Shown here piece by piece: positions 37,015 through 45,807 of a stretch of DNA of 55,687 nt (position 1 is the first letter of the stretch; every line of letters begins with the position of its first letter). This stretch comes from UBA3478 sp965662045. GTDB lineage: Bacteria; Bacteroidota; Bacteroidia; Flavobacteriales; Flavobacteriaceae. The stretch covers positions 1 through 55,687 of the forward strand of contig CBFIGE010000014.1 of NCBI GenBank assembly GCA_965662045.1, in the 5' to 3' direction. The position numbers and the translations under genes are program-made. The notes under the pieces are model-generated. The model saw nothing but the letters and a program-made list of their open reading frames with translations, searched no databases and had not been told where the DNA came from.

Positions 37015-37509
37015 TTACTCTTCAGCATTAGCCGCCGCATAAGCCGCTCCTTCTGTCATTTCAGCAGTTTCACTGTAGTAAGCTAGAAGTTCAACGATTT
37101 TTCCGTCTTCCCATCTATAATCGAAATGCCCTCGATTCGAATAGTCATCACCTGTCGTTTGCCCAGTTCCTTTCCAGGTAAACCATGCATTCGACCAAAC
37201 TTCTCCGTCTGCGAAATAGTTTGTGTGTACATATAAATCTTCAACAGATATATTAGTGTATAAAATTTCGTGGTGTGCTTGAAATCCTGGTATCAGATTG
37301 TCATACCCGCTGAATTCAATGTTATTGATTTTACAAACAACATCATCGGCATAATATTCGGAAAAATCAAATTCATTATTGACATACTTGTCAAGTAAGA
37401 ATTCAATATTTGCGGTTAGTTCATCGTCTGTTTTGATTACGGATTGGTCTGTTGGCATCTCGCAACTCGTAAAAGCTGCAATCAACAACAGCATAAATAA
37501 ATTTCTCAT
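37015..37509 (-). CDS. SnoaL/NTF2-like lipoprotein
   Basis: 164 residues; signal MRNLFMLLLIAAFTSCEM with a lipobox Cys. The body (FLLDKYVNNEFDFSEYYADD, then YVHTNYFADGEVWSNAWFTW, then GHFDYRWEDGKIVELLAYY) has the cone-shaped NTF2/SnoaL-like fold pattern. No catalytic assignment. Followed by a clear terminator. Confidence 0.75.
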   Translation of the reverse strand: MRNLFMLLLIAAFTSCEMPTDQSVIKTDDELTANIEFLLDKYVNNEFDFSEYYADDVVCKINNIEFSGYDNLIPGFQAHHEILYTNISVEDLYVHTNYFADGEVWSNAWFTWKGTGQTTGDDYSNRGHFDYRWEDGKIVELLAYYSETAEMTEGAAYAAANAEE

Positions 37510-37670
37510 GTTTTATCAGTTTGATGTGAATAGTAAAAGTTATAAATAAAATTGCAATAAGCAATAATCAATTATAAAATTATCATTTAAGAATTGATTC
37601 TCGTAAGTTCATATTAAAACCTTTTACCATAGCTCTAGGCGAATCAAAACAATAGCTGTACCTTCGGTGG

Positions 37671-38954
37671 ATGCTATTTAAAGACTTGGGGATTTGTTCT
37701 CCAATACTGAAAGCCTTGCATGAACAAGGCTATTCTAACCCAACACCAATACAACAACAATCCATACCTTTATTATTAAATAATAAAGACCTGTTGGGCT
37801 GCGCTCAAACAGGTACTGGAAAAACTGCAGCTTTCACCATTCCCATCCTTCAACATCTTTATAAGTCAGATAAAGGTCGAAATGGAAATAGACAACCTAA
37901 GGCTCTAATTATTACCCCAACTAGAGAATTAGCGATTCAAATCAATGATAATATTAAAGCATACTCAAAGTATACGGGTATTAAAAGCGTGGTCATCTAT
38001 GGAGGGGTCAAACAACATTCTCAAACAAAAAGTCTGCGCAATGGTACAGATATTTTAATAGCCACCCCTGGACGATTACTCGATCTTATGGGGCAGGGAT
38101 TTATTTCTCTAAACTCGATCAAACATTTTGTATTAGATGAGGCAGATCAAATGCTAGATATGGGCTTTATCAATGATATCAAAAAAGTGCTAGTAAAATT
38201 ACCCTCAAAACGACAGTCTCTGTTTTTTTCTGCAACACTATCTCTCTCAATCATTAAATTGTCTGAACAAATTTTGGGTAATCCTGAAAAAGTGACTATC
38301 GAACCTAACAAGACAACGGCTGAAAAAGTAGATCAATATTTATATCTAGTTAGTAAATCAAATAAATCTAAGCTTTTGATTGATCTGTTAAAAGCTAAAA
38401 GATCTGATTCCGTTTTAGTTTTTTCAAGAACTAAACATGGTGCAGACAAAATAGTTAAAGTATTAAGTAGAGAGCAAATTAATGCTGCCGCAATTCATGG
38501 TAATAAGAGTCAAAACAGGCGTCAAAAGACTTTAAATGATTTTAAAAACGGTTCTCTTAATATACTTATTGCAACTGATATAGCGGCACGTGGAATTGAT
38601 GTTGATGATTTGTCCTTAGTTGTGAATTATGATTTGCCAAATGTGCCGGAGACCTATGTTCATAGAATAGGCCGAACTGGAAGAGCTCAAGCCAGCGGAA
38701 GAGCAATATCTTTCTGTAGTATAGAAGAGCATTCGTATCTAAAGGATATTCAACAATTAATAAATAAAAAGATTCAAATAGTTTCAGATCACCCATTTGT
38801 TGAAGAAGCTCAAAATTTAAAAGGAGTACAAGTACCATCGAACAGTACTCAAAAGCCAAAAAAAAGCAAGATGGTTCGAGTAAACTCAAACAAAAAAAAA
38901 TCAAGCTTTAAAGGAAATCGCAAGAATAAACAAACTAAAACCAAGAGGCATTAA
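37671..38954 (+). CDS. DEAD-box RNA helicase (RhlE-like)
   Basis: 427 residues. All helicase motifs are present in order: Q motif region NPTPIQQQSIP, AQTGTGKTAAF (Walker A), PTRELAIQ, TPGRLLD, VLDEADQML (DEAD), FFSATLS, VFSRTKHGAD, ATDIAARGIDVDDL and HRIGRTGRAQ. The Lys/Arg/Asn-rich C-terminal tail of about 30 residues probably binds RNA. Role: RNA unwinding in ribosome assembly or mRNA decay. The tail ends 44 nt before the convergent rluF-like stop. Confidence 0.95.
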   Translation: MLFKDLGICSPILKALHEQGYSNPTPIQQQSIPLLLNNKDLLGCAQTGTGKTAAFTIPILQHLYKSDKGRNGNRQPKALIITPTRELAIQINDNIKAYSKYTGIKSVVIYGGVKQHSQTKSLRNGTDILIATPGRLLDLMGQGFISLNSIKHFVLDEADQMLDMGFINDIKKVLVKLPSKRQSLFFSATLSLSIIKLSEQILGNPEKVTIEPNKTTAEKVDQYLYLVSKSNKSKLLIDLLKAKRSDSVLVFSRTKHGADKIVKVLSREQINAAAIHGNKSQNRRQKTLNDFKNGSLNILIATDIAARGIDVDDLSLVVNYDLPNVPETYVHRIGRTGRAQASGRAISFCSIEEHSYLKDIQQLINKKIQIVSDHPFVEEAQNLKGVQVPSNSTQKPKKSKMVRVNSNKKKSSFKGNRKNKQTKTKRH

Positions 38955-38998
38955 GACCGCCAAGGATTCCAAATCGATATTGCTTAGCTCTTTTTGAA

Positions 38999-39715
38999 CT
39001 ATTTAGTTTTTGAACTATGCTCACAGAGTTTAATGAGTTCAGTGAGCTCATCTTTAGTTAAGTCACGCCATTGGCCAACTTCTAGATTCAATTGTATATT
39101 CATAATTCGTATGCGTTTGAGTTTTGTAACTCTGTACTCTAAAAATTCACACATACGCCTAATTTGTCTATTGAGTCCTTGAGTCAAAATAATTCTGAAA
39201 GCTTGAGGGCCAATTTGTTCGACAAAGCATTTTTTGGTTTTTGTACCCAAAATGGGTAAACCATTTCGCATTCGAGATATGAATTCATGATTTATAGGCT
39301 TGTCCACATACACTATATATTCTTTTTCATGGTTATTTCGTGCTCTTAATATTTTGTTCACAATATCACCATCGCTGGTCAATAAAATTAAGCCTTCTGA
39401 AAGCTTATCAAGTCTACCTATTGGAAAAATGCGCTCTTTATGCCCAATGAAATCAACGATGTTGTCTTTTTCAGAGCGGCGATCTGTTGTACAAACAATG
39501 CCCTTTGGTTTATTTAAGGCGATATAGGCATGTTTTTTTTTACGAACACCTACTTGTTCACCATCAACAGCAACCGTATCTCCCGTTTTGACTTTAGTGC
39601 CAAGTTCTGGAACTTTACCATTTATCGTAATTCTTCCTTTTTCGAGAAGTTTATCCGCTTCTCTACGCGAACAAAAGCCAATTTCACTGAGGAATTTGTT
39701 AATTCTTGTTTCCAT
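38999..39715 (-). CDS. rluF: 23S rRNA pseudouridine synthase, RluF/RluB-like
   Basis: 238 residues. N-terminal S4 domain (METRINKFLSEIGFCSRREA, LLEKGRITING) and RsuA-type catalytic domain with ALNKPKGIVCTTD and FPIGRLDKLSEGLILLTSDG (catalytic Asp in GRLDK), then LTQGLNRQIRRMCEFLEYRV. The single-gene form and the RQIRRMCEF pattern fit RluF, which modifies helix 74 region uridines. Its ATG overlaps the TAA of the preceding gene (TAATG). Confidence 0.9.
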   Translation of the reverse strand: METRINKFLSEIGFCSRREADKLLEKGRITINGKVPELGTKVKTGDTVAVDGEQVGVRKKKHAYIALNKPKGIVCTTDRRSEKDNIVDFIGHKERIFPIGRLDKLSEGLILLTSDGDIVNKILRARNNHEKEYIVYVDKPINHEFISRMRNGLPILGTKTKKCFVEQIGPQAFRIILTQGLNRQIRRMCEFLEYRVTKLKRIRIMNIQLNLEVGQWRDLTKDELTELIKLCEHSSKTK

Positions 39716-40410
39716 TATTTTGAAACTTTGAAGGTGGTCTTAGTCGAGTTAAAATTTATCGCATCCACATGACCTAAAATATCTCGATCATCTGAGATAA
39801 AATGGGCATGAAAAAAGCTGTCGTGGTGTGTAAAAACAGCTTGGTGTTTTCTTGAAAAAAAGCCAATTAATGACCCGCTAACATTCTTAAAGTCATACTT
39901 AGTAAGACCCTGATGACCCTGATCTGGTGAAGATACCGTGCTTCCTTCGGCTAGATTTACACTGTGAACTGTTATTGCATCAAACAGACCATCGATACGA
40001 ATGAGTAAAGGATGTTCGTAGTCGTTATACAGCGAATCAATCAAGTTCTCAGTTGATTTAAGGGTAATAACTTCTTGAGGTATGTTTAGTTCTTTCAAAT
40101 TACTCGCTGTAGAATAAACAAAAAAAGGAGCGCGCGAAGATGTGGTTTGTTCGACCTTGTGCTGTAATGAGTCAATTACTTTTGACACAAATGTTTGCCC
40201 TTTAAAAAGCAGTATTTCACCTTTTAAATATTCAATAGGACCAAGGCCGTATGCAGTATTACTACTTAGTGAATCTGTAGCAATTCTTCCTTCTAAGTCG
40301 CCAAACCACATAACGTTTCTCATTTGGCCGGTAACTTTTACAGATGTTGATGGTTGCTCTTGACATGAAGTCAAGAAAAGTAAAAATAGAAGTAAGAGGT
40401 AATTTTTCAC
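39715..40410 (-). CDS. Alpha-acetolactate decarboxylase-like lipoprotein
   Basis: 231 residues. The signal MKNYLLLLFLLFLTSCQEQ marks a lipoprotein. The rest matches acetolactate decarboxylase: YGLGPIEYLKGEILLFKG, LFDAITVHSVN, SGSLIGFFSR and HAHFISDDRDILGHV, which carries the two His of the first ligand pair and the third downstream His of the zinc site. The enzyme normally makes acetoin in the cytoplasm, so an exported, lipid-anchored copy is unusual and may act on another substrate. Coupled to rluF by a one-base overlap. Confidence 0.83.
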   Translation of the reverse strand: MKNYLLLLFLLFLTSCQEQPSTSVKVTGQMRNVMWFGDLEGRIATDSLSSNTAYGLGPIEYLKGEILLFKGQTFVSKVIDSLQHKVEQTTSSRAPFFVYSTASNLKELNIPQEVITLKSTENLIDSLYNDYEHPLLIRIDGLFDAITVHSVNLAEGSTVSSPDQGHQGLTKYDFKNVSGSLIGFFSRKHQAVFTHHDSFFHAHFISDDRDILGHVDAINFNSTKTTFKVSK

Positions 40411-40462
40411 TGTGCAAATTTAAGGTCAATGCGGCAGTAATTCAAAGTTTATTAAATACTCC

Positions 40463-40816
40463 TCATTCCATTTTTTGATAGGCTACACTTGCCCTAGTCT
40501 TTTTTCTTGGTTCGGGGTCTAAATAAAGTTCTTGACCAATCAAGAGTTTAATTTTTTTGGTTTGTGAGGGATTAACATATGTTATATCAACGACTTCACC
40601 TTTATATTGAATACGGACCGAGAATAACTCCTGGCCAAGGTTTTGAATTAACACATGACAATCTTCTCCTTCAAACGGATTAATAGTTGCATCTTGACCT
40701 GGTCCTTTACCAGTCATCAGCATACTTTGTTGGCCATCAAGTTCAAAAATGGTCTGGGCGAATGAATTGAAGTACACACTAAACAATACAACGATTTGAA
40801 AAAATATTTTCTTCAT
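40463..40816 (-). CDS. Exported protein of unknown function (117 residues)
   Basis: Signal peptide MKKIFFQIVVLFSVYFNSFA, cleaved before QTIFELDG. The mature domain of about 95 residues is beta-rich (CHVLIQNLGQELFSVRIQYK) and ends basic. It lies 10 nt behind the GxDLY/SGNH hydrolase gene on the same strand and is probably cotranscribed. No family recognised. Confidence 0.65.
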   Translation of the reverse strand: MKKIFFQIVVLFSVYFNSFAQTIFELDGQQSMLMTGKGPGQDATINPFEGEDCHVLIQNLGQELFSVRIQYKGEVVDITYVNPSQTKKIKLLIGQELYLDPEPRKKTRASVAYQKME

Positions 40817-40826
40817 GATTTTAAGT

Positions 40827-41909
40827 TTAAGGAGCGTGTAAGCCCAAAGCTTTGAATTGGGTAATTAAAAAGTCTGCATACCTCTGAAATCCAAGATCTG
40901 TAAAATGAATGGCGTCAACAGTGCCTTCATGATCAGATTCGGTGAGTTTTGGTGTTTCTATGAAGTAGATTTTGTCGTAACCACTCTCAATCATTTTGTC
41001 AAATTCTACCTTCAAAGCATCGTCCATAGCCGTGTTTTCATTTTTCATTTTAGTATTTAAAAAGGTCATCGGAGATTTGAATAAATCGACAAAAACAATT
41101 GGGGTATTTGGATTTTTTGCTCGTATCGTATTGACTAGTGGAATTGTTCGTTCTGTGATTAATTCTGGCTTAATCATGTTCGGCATACATTCGATGACAT
41201 AGAATGCAGGCTCCACAGTCGAAATCAATTCAGCGATAGGTTGTTCCATTCGACCATTTCCACTAAAACCAAAATTGGCGACATCGACATCTAGCTCTCG
41301 AGCAATGATATTGGTGTGTACCATTCCTGTTCGAGATGCACATCCCCCTTGGGTAATACTTGTGCCATAAAAGATGATAGGTTTCTTTGTGCTTTTTAGT
41401 GCTTTTGTAATGGTACTTGTAGAATCAATACCAATCTCGATGTTCTTAATTCCGTCATAAAGCGGAAGAAATAGTTTAAATTCCCTCATCTCTTCGGTCA
41501 TGTTTTCGATGAGTGTATATTCACTGACTTTACCTTGAGGTCGACCGGTATTGATGTATTGCCACTGTTCACCTTTTCTGTAATACAAATCGACACCCTT
41601 AATTCCGGTATCTGGCATATGATTCATTGAGAAGTCGTTTAATACTTCCCATTTCACTTTAAGTTTAGTGGTGTTTGTAATAAACCGAATAGAAAGACCC
41701 GCTGAAGATTTTGATATATCCCAAACAGGCTTTCTAACAAGATTTTTATAAGAGGATGGAAGTCTAACATAAGGACTTTCTTTAAGCGAATCGGCAACGA
41801 TTGTTCCTTCGATTAAAAAGAAATTGTTGTCGTAGTAAAGAGAGTTATTTTCTGATTGCGCATAGCTGCTTAGTGGAAAGAAAAGAAAAAGAAACAAAAA
41901 CTTACGCAT
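40827..41909 (-). CDS. Exported SGNH/GDSL hydrolase with N-terminal GxDLY domain
   Basis: 360 residues; signal MRKFLFLFLFFPLSSYAQ. The N-terminal beta-sandwich carries KGVDLYYRKG, the GxDLY signature. The catalytic domain has IIFYGTSITQGGCASRTG (Ser), ANFGFSGNGR (Gly), IECMPNM in place of GxND, and VDAIHFTDLGFQ (Asp-x2-His). The family consists of exported esterases acting on acylated carbohydrates. The block III change is common in this subfamily. Confidence 0.87.
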   Translation of the reverse strand: MRKFLFLFLFFPLSSYAQSENNSLYYDNNFFLIEGTIVADSLKESPYVRLPSSYKNLVRKPVWDISKSSAGLSIRFITNTTKLKVKWEVLNDFSMNHMPDTGIKGVDLYYRKGEQWQYINTGRPQGKVSEYTLIENMTEEMREFKLFLPLYDGIKNIEIGIDSTSTITKALKSTKKPIIFYGTSITQGGCASRTGMVHTNIIARELDVDVANFGFSGNGRMEQPIAELISTVEPAFYVIECMPNMIKPELITERTIPLVNTIRAKNPNTPIVFVDLFKSPMTFLNTKMKNENTAMDDALKVEFDKMIESGYDKIYFIETPKLTESDHEGTVDAIHFTDLGFQRYADFLITQFKALGLHAP

Positions 41910-42182
41910 ATCGAAATAGATTTAAATCCCAATTTAAGCGATTAAATGTTATTAATAGAACAACTAAGTTTAGCATTAAAGATTTAGTAAACTATCAAAG
42001 GTTTCGTATGACAAATACCTCAGTGTATTTCGCCATAGTTTTAATTTAAAATTGTCTTTTAATTATTACTTTGCTTAATTTGACAAATTAGTCAGTGCTT
42101 ATCGCAATGTTGTTTATATTGGGTGTTCTGTGCACATTGGTATAGCCTTACACAAGTTTAATTCGAAAGTAAATATCATTTT

Positions 42183-43775
42183 ATGTCAACTAAAAATATG
42201 AATTTCATTCAAATTTCAGTTCTATTTGCCCTTTCCCTTTTTTTCAATTGCAGCCTACTTGCGCAGCAAAGGACATACAAAACCCCGGAGTTTTACAAAA
42301 ACTGGAGTAAGCCAGGAATACACCCAGACCATATAGTGATTAATTATGGCATAAATCCGGCGAAGACTGCTAGTGTGACTTGGCGAACTTCTGATGAAGT
42401 CAAAGAGGCTTACGCTGAGATTGCTGTGGCTACAGCCGCACCAAAGTTTTGGAGAAATGCGAGAACGATAGCTGCAAAAACCGAAACTTTGGACTTCACT
42501 GAAAATGACAGGCATGTCTTATCAAATTATCATTCGGTTACTTTTGACAACCTTGAATCTGATATTTTATATGCCTATAGAGTAGGAGATGGTCGAATTT
42601 GGAGTGAATGGATTCAGTTTAAAACGGCTTCAGAAAAAGAAGCTCCTTTCTCATTTTTATATGTCGGTGACGCACAAAATTATATCTTGGAGCTATGGTC
42701 GAGACTCATTCGAGAAGGCTACCGAAAAGGTCCAGATGCTAGCTTTATTATACACGCAGGTGATTTAATTAACGATGCCCATGACGAAGATCAGTGGCAT
42801 GAGTGGTATACAGCAGGTGGTTGGATTCATAGCATGTTACCTTCAATCGCTACTCCTGGAAATCATGAATATGGATATCTACCTGGCAAAAAAGGCAAAA
42901 AAGAGTTATCACTTCAATGGAGGCCGCAATTTACATTGCCTACTAATGGTGTCAAAGGCTTAGAAGAGACAAATTATTTTATGGACCATCAGGGAGCTCG
43001 CATTGTAGTTTTGAACAGCTCAAGAAAATTGAAAGAACAAGCTGATTGGCTTGAAGAAATACTTTCAAATAATCCAAATAAATGGACCATAGTTACTTAT
43101 CATCACCCTTTATTTTCTGCATCTTCAGGCAGAAATAATGTAAAGTTGAGAAAACTTTGGAAACCACTTTTCGACAAGTACAAGGTAGATATTGCCTTAC
43201 AGGGTCATGACCACGCTTATGCTCGGGGTCGAGTAGAACCTTATTTAGCAGCAGATGAAAAAAATATTTTAGATGGACTAAACAAGCGTGATTATACAGG
43301 TACAGTTTACGTAGTTTCTGTCAGTGGAGGTAAAATGTACGATTTGAGACCTAATGCTTGGGACGGATGGAATGCAGAAAGAGAACGGGCCGCTGAAAAC
43401 ACACAATTGGTTCAGCTCATTGATATTGATAACGATAAGCTTAGATATAAGTCTTACACAGCAACTGGAGACCTATACGACCAATTTCAATTAATTAAAC
43501 AATCAAACGGAAAACCAAATAGATTTATAGAACAAAGAGGTTACGCTGTTGAGGCAAGAAGACATATGAATACTGTTTCTTATGAGGATAGAATGCCAGA
43601 GGATATTGAGAGAGCTGTTGTAAAGCGTTATAATGATTATGAAATAACTCAAGTTGTCGCCGTGAATAATCAAGAACTTCAAGGGTATAAAGTATCTCTT
43701 AAAAAGGATTCTTCTTCAAAACTCTATTTAGAAGTTTCGTTTGAAGGAGAGGTATTAAAAGAAATCCACAACTAA
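42183..43775 (+). CDS. Exported purple acid phosphatase-like metallophosphoesterase
   Basis: 530 residues with a signal peptide (FALSLFFNCSLLAQQ). Residues about 50-155 are the purple-acid-phosphatase N-terminal beta-sandwich. The metallophosphoesterase motifs follow: VGDAQNY, IIHAGDLIND, PSIATPGNHEYGY, TIVTYHHPLFSA and DIALQGHDHAYARG. The last 90 or so residues (YAVEARRHMNTVSY, YEITQVVAVNN) form an extra domain. It likely releases phosphate from organic esters outside the cytoplasm. The mog gene starts 7 nt downstream. Confidence 0.9.
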   Translation: MSTKNMNFIQISVLFALSLFFNCSLLAQQRTYKTPEFYKNWSKPGIHPDHIVINYGINPAKTASVTWRTSDEVKEAYAEIAVATAAPKFWRNARTIAAKTETLDFTENDRHVLSNYHSVTFDNLESDILYAYRVGDGRIWSEWIQFKTASEKEAPFSFLYVGDAQNYILELWSRLIREGYRKGPDASFIIHAGDLINDAHDEDQWHEWYTAGGWIHSMLPSIATPGNHEYGYLPGKKGKKELSLQWRPQFTLPTNGVKGLEETNYFMDHQGARIVVLNSSRKLKEQADWLEEILSNNPNKWTIVTYHHPLFSASSGRNNVKLRKLWKPLFDKYKVDIALQGHDHAYARGRVEPYLAADEKNILDGLNKRDYTGTVYVVSVSGGKMYDLRPNAWDGWNAERERAAENTQLVQLIDIDNDKLRYKSYTATGDLYDQFQLIKQSNGKPNRFIEQRGYAVEARRHMNTVSYEDRMPEDIERAVVKRYNDYEITQVVAVNNQELQGYKVSLKKDSSSKLYLEVSFEGEVLKEIHN

Positions 43776-43782
43776 GCATATC

Positions 43783-44331
43783 ATGAACTCAAATAATGCT
43801 AGGCCAATAAAAATTGGCGTTATTACCGTTTCAGATCGGGCGAGTAAAGGTGAGTATGATGATCTCTCTAGACCATCAATTATTGAGACCTTGAAGGATT
43901 ATCTCACAATAAAATGGGAACCTATTTATCAAGTCATCCCTGATGAGCAAAAGACAATTGAAAATACCATAAAACAAATGGCTGATGAGTTCAGCTGTGC
44001 GCTAATTGTCACAACAGGAGGAACAGGTCCTGCTCTACGAGATGTAACACCTGAAGCTACAGAAATTGTTTGCGAAAAAATGTTACCCGGCTTTGGAGAA
44101 TTAATGCGACAAGTAAGCCTACAGTATGTTCCGACTGCAATTTTATCCAGGCAAACGGCGGGCATTCGTGGTAAAAGTTTGGTGATTAATCTACCTGAAA
44201 AGCCAAAATCTATTCGAGAATGTCTCGATGCGGTTTTTCCCGCAGTGCCTTATTGTATAGATCTTATCAACGGACCTTACTTAGAAACTGATGAACAAGT
44301 CATCCAGGCCTTTCGACCTAAACCTAATTAA
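43783..44331 (+). CDS. mog: Molybdopterin adenylyltransferase Mog
   Basis: 182 residues, cytoplasmic. Motifs IGVITVSDRASKGEYDD, LIVTTGGTGPALRDVTPEAT, LPGFGELMRQVSLQYVPTAI, LSRQTAGIRGKSLVINLPEK are those of Mog/MogA, which adenylates molybdopterin before molybdenum insertion. It is the only cofactor-biosynthesis gene for molybdenum in the window, placed oddly behind a phosphatase gene. Confidence 0.93.
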   Translation: MNSNNARPIKIGVITVSDRASKGEYDDLSRPSIIETLKDYLTIKWEPIYQVIPDEQKTIENTIKQMADEFSCALIVTTGGTGPALRDVTPEATEIVCEKMLPGFGELMRQVSLQYVPTAILSRQTAGIRGKSLVINLPEKPKSIRECLDAVFPAVPYCIDLINGPYLETDEQVIQAFRPKPN

Positions 44332-44352
44332 ATAGTTGAATATATTATTGCG

Positions 44353-44931
44353 CTATGGCACTAAAAAGCTTCCCTTCCATTGGTCATCTGTTGTTTTTTC
44401 AAAATTTGCTCGAATATGACCTTCACGGCTCAGTTGTAATACTTCGAAAGTGTAGGGGTTCAATTCGAGAACAGTGAAGTATTCATCAGTAATATTTTTA
44501 AGGAATTCTTGACCATGCTCTATGGATGCAATGGGTGTTCCAGGAGCTAAAGAAGTGGTGTAATTCTCAGCGCTATATCCCTTTACACCGTGCCAATACT
44601 TATCGGTTAGTTCGTTTTGTCTATGTATCTTCCCTTTGCAGTTAAAACGAATCTGAAGTCCTTGCCGGTCGTGATAAAACAGCAAATTGCAATTTGTGTT
44701 TTGTTTCAATTCAAGGTTTTTTTGGCTACGACTATCGGTGTAAATATAAAAGCCTTGTTCAGCAGTCACATGCCTGCATACTACCCATCTAGACATAGAT
44801 GTTTCTTTAGTCAATGTGGAGAGGACTACATTTTTGAAAGGGTGTTTCTTTTGGACCGTTCCCTTCTTTAATTCTGCATATAAGAGTTTAGGAATTTCTT
44901 CAAGGGTGTGATGTGGAAGTACAACAGGCAT
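44353..44931 (-). CDS. Pyridoxamine 5'-phosphate oxidase-like flavoprotein
   Basis: 192 residues. Split-barrel FMN-binding pattern: NVVLSTLTKETSMSRWVVCR, GFYIYTDSRSQKNLELKQN (phosphate-binding R-S-x-K), CNLLFYHDRQGLQIRFNCKG. Length and the C-terminal REGHIRANF match the general stress/PNPOx-related group; true PdxH is longer at the N-terminus. Six nt separate it from the basic small protein gene upstream. Confidence 0.8.
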   Translation of the reverse strand: MPVVLPHHTLEEIPKLLYAELKKGTVQKKHPFKNVVLSTLTKETSMSRWVVCRHVTAEQGFYIYTDSRSQKNLELKQNTNCNLLFYHDRQGLQIRFNCKGKIHRQNELTDKYWHGVKGYSAENYTTSLAPGTPIASIEHGQEFLKNITDEYFTVLELNPYTFEVLQLSREGHIRANFEKTTDDQWKGSFLVP

Positions 44932-44937
44932 ACAAGT

Positions 44938-45129
44938 CTAGTCTTTATATTCTTCGTCTATATTTTTTGTCAAGTGATTGAGAAGATTGTTCTGATATCT
45001 TCGATTTCTACGTGTAGCTTTTTTCTTGTTAGCTCTCTTTCTTTTTCGCTTATCGTTTACTACACTATCGAGGTCTTTTGCCTCTTCAATTTTTTTGTAA
45101 TCTTGAATTCGAGTACGGTTCATAGCCAA
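44938..45129 (-). CDS. Small, highly basic conserved-type protein (63 residues)
   Basis: MAMNRTRIQDYKKIEEAKDL, then a run rich in Lys and Arg (KRKRKRANKKKATRRNRRYQ) and an amphipathic C-terminus. Predicted cytoplasmic and helical. The charge suggests nucleic acid or ribosome binding, which is inference only. Cotranscribed with the PNPOx-like gene. Confidence 0.6.
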   Translation of the reverse strand: MAMNRTRIQDYKKIEEAKDLDSVVNDKRKRKRANKKKATRRNRRYQNNLLNHLTKNIDEEYKD

Positions 45130-45350
45130 TCATAAGCAGATGCAAATTGTTGCAGCGCAAGTTTTTTTTCAACAAGTTAGGCATTTCATTAGCCATTTAA
45201 AATGAAACTAAAAATAAAGAACTGAAATCATTAGATTTGAATAAGATCACAATAATCCTCTTGTAACATCAACAATTATTCAAATCAAGGCTTTTGATTG
45301 GTGGTCAAAAAATTTACAAAAGAACATTTAACAGATTAAATTTAGATATA

Positions 45351-45785
45351 ATGAAAATGAACGGTCAAAATTTTTCAAATCACAAGAAATACGTAAAAGG
45401 CTTTCATGGTCTATTATTTGTGTTACTCCTTCTACTTTTAGGCGGTTCAGTCAGTTATTTGTTTCACGCACCTGAAGAACAGCTGTATCCGGCAACGCTT
45501 ATGGTTTTGTTGGTTTTTACTTTGCATGTGATGGTCTGGTATATTAGAATATTTCCGCTTAGAGCTCAAGATAGAGCCATTCGTGCCGAGGAGCGATTGC
45601 GTTATTACATGCTTGCCAAAATGGAGTATCCTGACACCTTGCGAATGTCACAAATCATTGCACTCAGATTTGCAAGTGATAAGGAGTTTCCAGCTTTATT
45701 AGAAAGAGCGGTAAACGAAAAACTCTCAGCAAACGATATTAAAATGGCCATCACCAATTGGAAAGGTGATTATTATCGAGTTTAA
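45351..45785 (+). CDS. DUF6526 family membrane protein
   Basis: 144 residues from the ATG at 45351 (the frame is open further back without coding character). MKMNGQNFSNHKKYVKGFHG, two membrane helices (LLFVLLLLLLGGSVSYLF and ATLMVLLVFTLHVMVWYI), then FPLRAQDRAIRAEERLRYYM and RMSQIIALRFASDKEFPALL. This is the DUF6526 pattern of Bacteroidota. Function unknown. Confidence 0.85.
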   Translation: MKMNGQNFSNHKKYVKGFHGLLFVLLLLLLGGSVSYLFHAPEEQLYPATLMVLLVFTLHVMVWYIRIFPLRAQDRAIRAEERLRYYMLAKMEYPDTLRMSQIIALRFASDKEFPALLERAVNEKLSANDIKMAITNWKGDYYRV

Positions 45786-45807
45786 TAGAGATTTTTACAT
45801 CTAAACA

